A stretch of DNA of 64,000 nucleotides from Bacteroidota bacterium (GTDB taxonomy: Bacteria > Chlamydiota > Chlamydiia > Chlamydiales > FEN-1388): positions 62,001 through 126,000 of the forward strand of contig JABDGV010000004.1 in NCBI GenBank assembly GCA_013285825.1. Reading direction: 5' to 3'. Within the stretch, counting starts at the first letter, position 1. Each line of letters opens with the position of its first letter. Shown piece by piece: positions 61,618-64,000 of the stretch. The position numbers and the translations under genes are program-made. The notes under the pieces are model-generated. The model searched no databases. It worked only from the letters and a program-made list of their open reading frames with translations, and was not told the origin of the DNA.

Positions 61618-63060
61618 ATGAAAATTTCTGACAATCGCGCCTTTTTACTAGGAAGTGGTTTTGGTTTTAAAATTGAAGGATATGAAGACAAGCGTTCAAA
61701 AGAGCGGAAAATCCTTGATTGTATTCTATCAATAGTCTTAACCGCTGTGACAGTCGGCGTGTTTTTTCTCGCAGGGCCTTTGATCGGACGAGTGGTACAT
61801 AATAAGCATGAGCTATCAGAGGTTGATGAAAAAATAAGCGGCCGTGTAAGTCCAATACTTCGCAATCCAACTCCGCCAATTCCTCAAATTGCTACGAAGA
61901 AAGTACCAGAGGAAAAAATAGAGGTAAAAGAACCAAAGCATAAGGAGCAGAAGCCTTTGCTTAAAGAGTTGCCCTCCAACCTCACCGAACGGCGCCAGTT
62001 GTTTAGAGGTCCAAGAGGTTCTATAACCGATTTTCCAAACCATGATCCTGAAAAGCTAAGAGAAATTCAGGCCTATCTTGACCATAAGAATATGGGACTT
62101 TGGGCCACTCCGCCAGTGCCAAAGAAAAGTTATCCGGTATATGGACAAAATGCAGCTCGATATGTCGAGAAACAGCAAAATCCCCGCAATAAAGCAATGG
62201 CGCAAAAAATAGTCGATAAAATTCAGCATTTAACATTGGGTGATCTGGAAAAGGGGCTGAAAAGTTGTGTCGATCAATTGAACAAACGTATTAAAGAGAC
62301 ACCCTACTCTGTGGGATATGTGGCTGGAAAAAGCCAGCAATGGGTGGCAGGGCTATCATTAAAGTATCTTGACCGCCTTCCTGCATCAGATTTTACACTG
62401 AATGATTTGCAAGGTACGATCGATGTCATTACTCCTGGTCAAAGCTTCAATTTACCTCGAGATGAAAATAATCTCGTCATTTTTGACGATTGTGCCTATT
62501 CAGGGAGGCAATTAATCGATAATTTAAAAGAAATTCATGATCAAATCAAAGCCAGCCGTAAAAAAGAGGCGACGACTGTGTACGTTGTTATTCCGTTCAT
62601 GACTCAGTCCGTTTATGACAAACTTTCTAAATTACAGGCCGAATGGACACATCCCCTCAAACTTCAAGTAATTACCTCAGAAAAGAGAATTAATAGGGTA
62701 TTTGGGGATGTTTTGGAATTGTCAAAAGAGACCAATACACAACGTTTAGATCGGCTGGTGGATCAGGATGATTTGAAAGCCTTAGGCGAGGTTACAAACT
62801 ATAGTTTTGATCCGGACCGTTTTGGCCAAACTCTTTGTTATACGGACTGGAGATATCCTGATATGGCTTCATTTTGGCAACATTTCGGGCGGCAAGCGAT
62901 GAAAATCGATGGTAAGGAGATTCAGGAAAAAGAGTACTTTATGCCGCGTTCAGAAGATATCGAACGTCCTTACGGCTTTTCTCAAGAGATGGCAGATAGA
63001 TATGAGAAGAGTACGAACGCTTTGGTCAAGAACGCTTTGGTCAAGAACACTTTGGTTTAA
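61618..63060 (+). CDS. Membrane-anchored phosphoribosyltransferase-fold protein
   Basis: A 480-residue protein with one membrane segment at about 32-55 (CILSIVLTAVTVGVFFLAG) and a hydrophilic, Lys/Pro-rich stretch (about 75-135). The C-terminal domain contains the PRTase signature VIFDDCAYSGRQL near residue 290 (PRPP-binding DD of the VxVDDxxxTGxT type), so a PRPP-dependent transferase or regulatory fold is probable. It ends in a threefold short repeat NALVK. ATG at 61618 is preferred over a TTG at 61612; the ribosome-binding site is poor. Substrate unknown; no purine or pyrimidine genes nearby. Confidence 0.68.
   Translation: MKISDNRAFLLGSGFGFKIEGYEDKRSKERKILDCILSIVLTAVTVGVFFLAGPLIGRVVHNKHELSEVDEKISGRVSPILRNPTPPIPQIATKKVPEEKIEVKEPKHKEQKPLLKELPSNLTERRQLFRGPRGSITDFPNHDPEKLREIQAYLDHKNMGLWATPPVPKKSYPVYGQNAARYVEKQQNPRNKAMAQKIVDKIQHLTLGDLEKGLKSCVDQLNKRIKETPYSVGYVAGKSQQWVAGLSLKYLDRLPASDFTLNDLQGTIDVITPGQSFNLPRDENNLVIFDDCAYSGRQLIDNLKEIHDQIKASRKKEATTVYVVIPFMTQSVYDKLSKLQAEWTHPLKLQVITSEKRINRVFGDVLELSKETNTQRLDRLVDQDDLKALGEVTNYSFDPDRFGQTLCYTDWRYPDMASFWQHFGRQAMKIDGKEIQEKEYFMPRSEDIERPYGFSQEMADRYEKSTNALVKNALVKNTLV
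63016..63057 (+). repeat. 15-bp tandem repeat at the 3' end of the PRTase-like gene
   Basis: AACGCTTTGGTCAAG occurs twice exactly (63016-63045), followed by a partial third copy; it encodes NALVK repeats at the extreme C-terminus. Confidence 0.9.
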
Positions 63061-63126
63061 AACAGCAGGTATCGCAATTCGACAAACCATATTGCAATGA
63101 ATCATACATGCTTATAAGTATGAATT

Positions 63127-64000
63127 ATGGAAAATCTAGAAATCATCTTCTTTTTGTTGCTATCGGCCGTCCTTTTAGTGGGCGTTGCACAAAAGATCAA
63201 TGTGCCCTATCCCATTATCCTCATTCTAGGCGGGGCAGCTTTAAGCTTTACTCCGGCCATTAATAATATTTATTTTAATCCTAATTTAGTCCTTATGATT
63301 TTTCTTCCTCCCATTCTTTACTATTCATCGTTCGCCATTTCGTTTCGTGAGTTTCAGAGGAATTGGAAGAATATTTTTTCTCTCGCTTTAGGATTGGTAG
63401 CTTTAACTACCCTTGTTGTGGGCATAATTTTCAAATGGCTATTCCCACAATTTTCATGGCCTCTTGCATTTGCTTTTGGCGCCATCATATCGCCTCCTGA
63501 TGCTGTTGCTGTGACATCAATCCTAAAACGATTTTCTATCAATTCACGATTGATAACGCTTTTGGAAGGGGAAAGTCTCATCAACGATGCCTCTGCAATT
63601 GTCTTATATAAGATAACTTTAGTTGCTCTCATGACAGGATCATTCTCTTTAAGTGGTGGGACAGGTGAGTTTTTCTATGTCGTACTTGGCGGTGTACTCA
63701 TTGGATTTATCCTCGGACTTCTATTTCAACTGTTTTCAAGACGTTATCTCGAGCCGGTATTGGGAGTTGTTTTTTCATTTACAATCCCTTATGTCACCTA
63801 CATTTTGGCAGACCTTCTAGGTGTTTCTGGAGTACTTGCGGTTGTTGTCAATGGGTTGATTGGCTCCCGCATCCTTCACAATCACTCTTCGTCCCTTAGA
63901 CGCGTTTTAGGATATGCTGTCTGGGATGTATTGATTATTCTTTTAAATTGCTTGGTTTTCATTTTGATTGGATTGCAGGTCAGAACGATAGCTGGGAAAA
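63127..64000 (+). CDS. Na+/H+ antiporter (CPA1/NhaP type), 3' end outside window
   Basis: The first 291 residues of a polytopic cation/proton antiporter. Ten hydrophobic segments can be counted, with the ion-binding region AFGAIISPPDAVAVTSILK (the Pro-Pro-Asp motif) and the conserved EGESLINDASAIV, both hallmarks of CPA1 exchangers. No strong Shine-Dalgarno sequence. The reading frame stays open to the window edge. It regulates cytoplasmic pH and sodium at the inner membrane. Confidence 0.92.
   Translation, partial: MENLEIIFFLLLSAVLLVGVAQKINVPYPIILILGGAALSFTPAINNIYFNPNLVLMIFLPPILYYSSFAISFREFQRNWKNIFSLALGLVALTTLVVGIIFKWLFPQFSWPLAFAFGAIISPPDAVAVTSILKRFSINSRLITLLEGESLINDASAIVLYKITLVALMTGSFSLSGGTGEFFYVVLGGVLIGFILGLLFQLFSRRYLEPVLGVVFSFTIPYVTYILADLLGVSGVLAVVVNGLIGSRILHNHSSSLRRVLGYAVWDVLIILLNCLVFILIGLQVRTIAGK

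Overview
The window looks like chromosome of a chlamydia-related bacterium outside the Chlamydiaceae (Parachlamydia/Waddlia/Simkania-type, an endosymbiont or parasite of amoebae or other eukaryotes). The main evidence is the order ileS, a HAD hydrolase, an oversized chlamydial-type signal peptidase I (lepB) and a small hypothetical gene, which recalls CT019-CT020-CT021 of Chlamydia trachomatis. Further support comes from a fused aroD-aroE gene in a compact shikimate operon, a eukaryal-type isoleucyl-tRNA synthetase, a tmRNA whose tag ends in ELAA, and many exported proteins with no close bacterial housekeeping role. A genus cannot be named from this window alone.

Layout. 1-8.4 kb: an exported or membrane-anchored kinase-like protein (cut by the window edge), a PAP2 phosphatase-like protein, proline dehydrogenase, an exported amine oxidase, a dicarboxylate/amino-acid symporter, an acyl-CoA desaturase and an exported beta-propeller-like protein. 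8.4-15.9 kb is an accessory stretch: a LysR regulator, a tandemly duplicated unknown gene pair that carries a copy of the LysR promoter and a scrap of the LysR gene, a PadR-SDR operon, two orphan genes, a type II toxin-antitoxin pair and a GNAT acetyltransferase. 15.8-30 kb is core: a 110-nt palindrome, tmRNA, ileS, HAD, lepB, the operon aroB-aroDE-aroA-aroK-aroC (complete from DAHP to chorismate), and umuDC converging on aroC. 30-45.5 kb is metabolic and accessory: amidohydrolase, prolyl oligopeptidase, hemolysin III, two tandem GMC oxidoreductases, GNAT, cupin, two NAD(P)-dependent oxidoreductases, two tiny paralogous membrane proteins, an exported thioredoxin-reductase-like protein, an exported methyltransferase, and a divergent TetR/hydrolase pair with a clear operator.

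45.5-63 kb is dominated by proteins that could act outside the bacterial cytoplasm: an exported nucleoside phosphorylase, a DUF1254/1214 protein, a GH18 chitinase-like protein without a signal peptide, an exported LicD-like transferase, an exported SpoT-like HD protein with altered metal ligands, a eukaryotic-type tyrosine phosphatase, a second exported methyltransferase, a tandem pair of orphan proteins, a tandem pair of exported aminoglycoside-phosphotransferase-fold kinases, an exported Cys-containing propeller, a small secreted protein ending in five histidines, and a membrane-anchored phosphoribosyltransferase-fold protein. The window ends inside a Na+/H+ antiporter gene.

Taken together, enzymes that normally modify cytosolic substrates (kinases, phosphatase, methyltransferases, phosphocholine-type transferase, SpoT-like HD) recur here with N-terminal export signals, often as recent tandem duplicates. 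The most economical reading is an envelope- or host-directed set of modifying enzymes. That role is inference. Three hairpin terminators in this half of the window share one ACCGAAT core.
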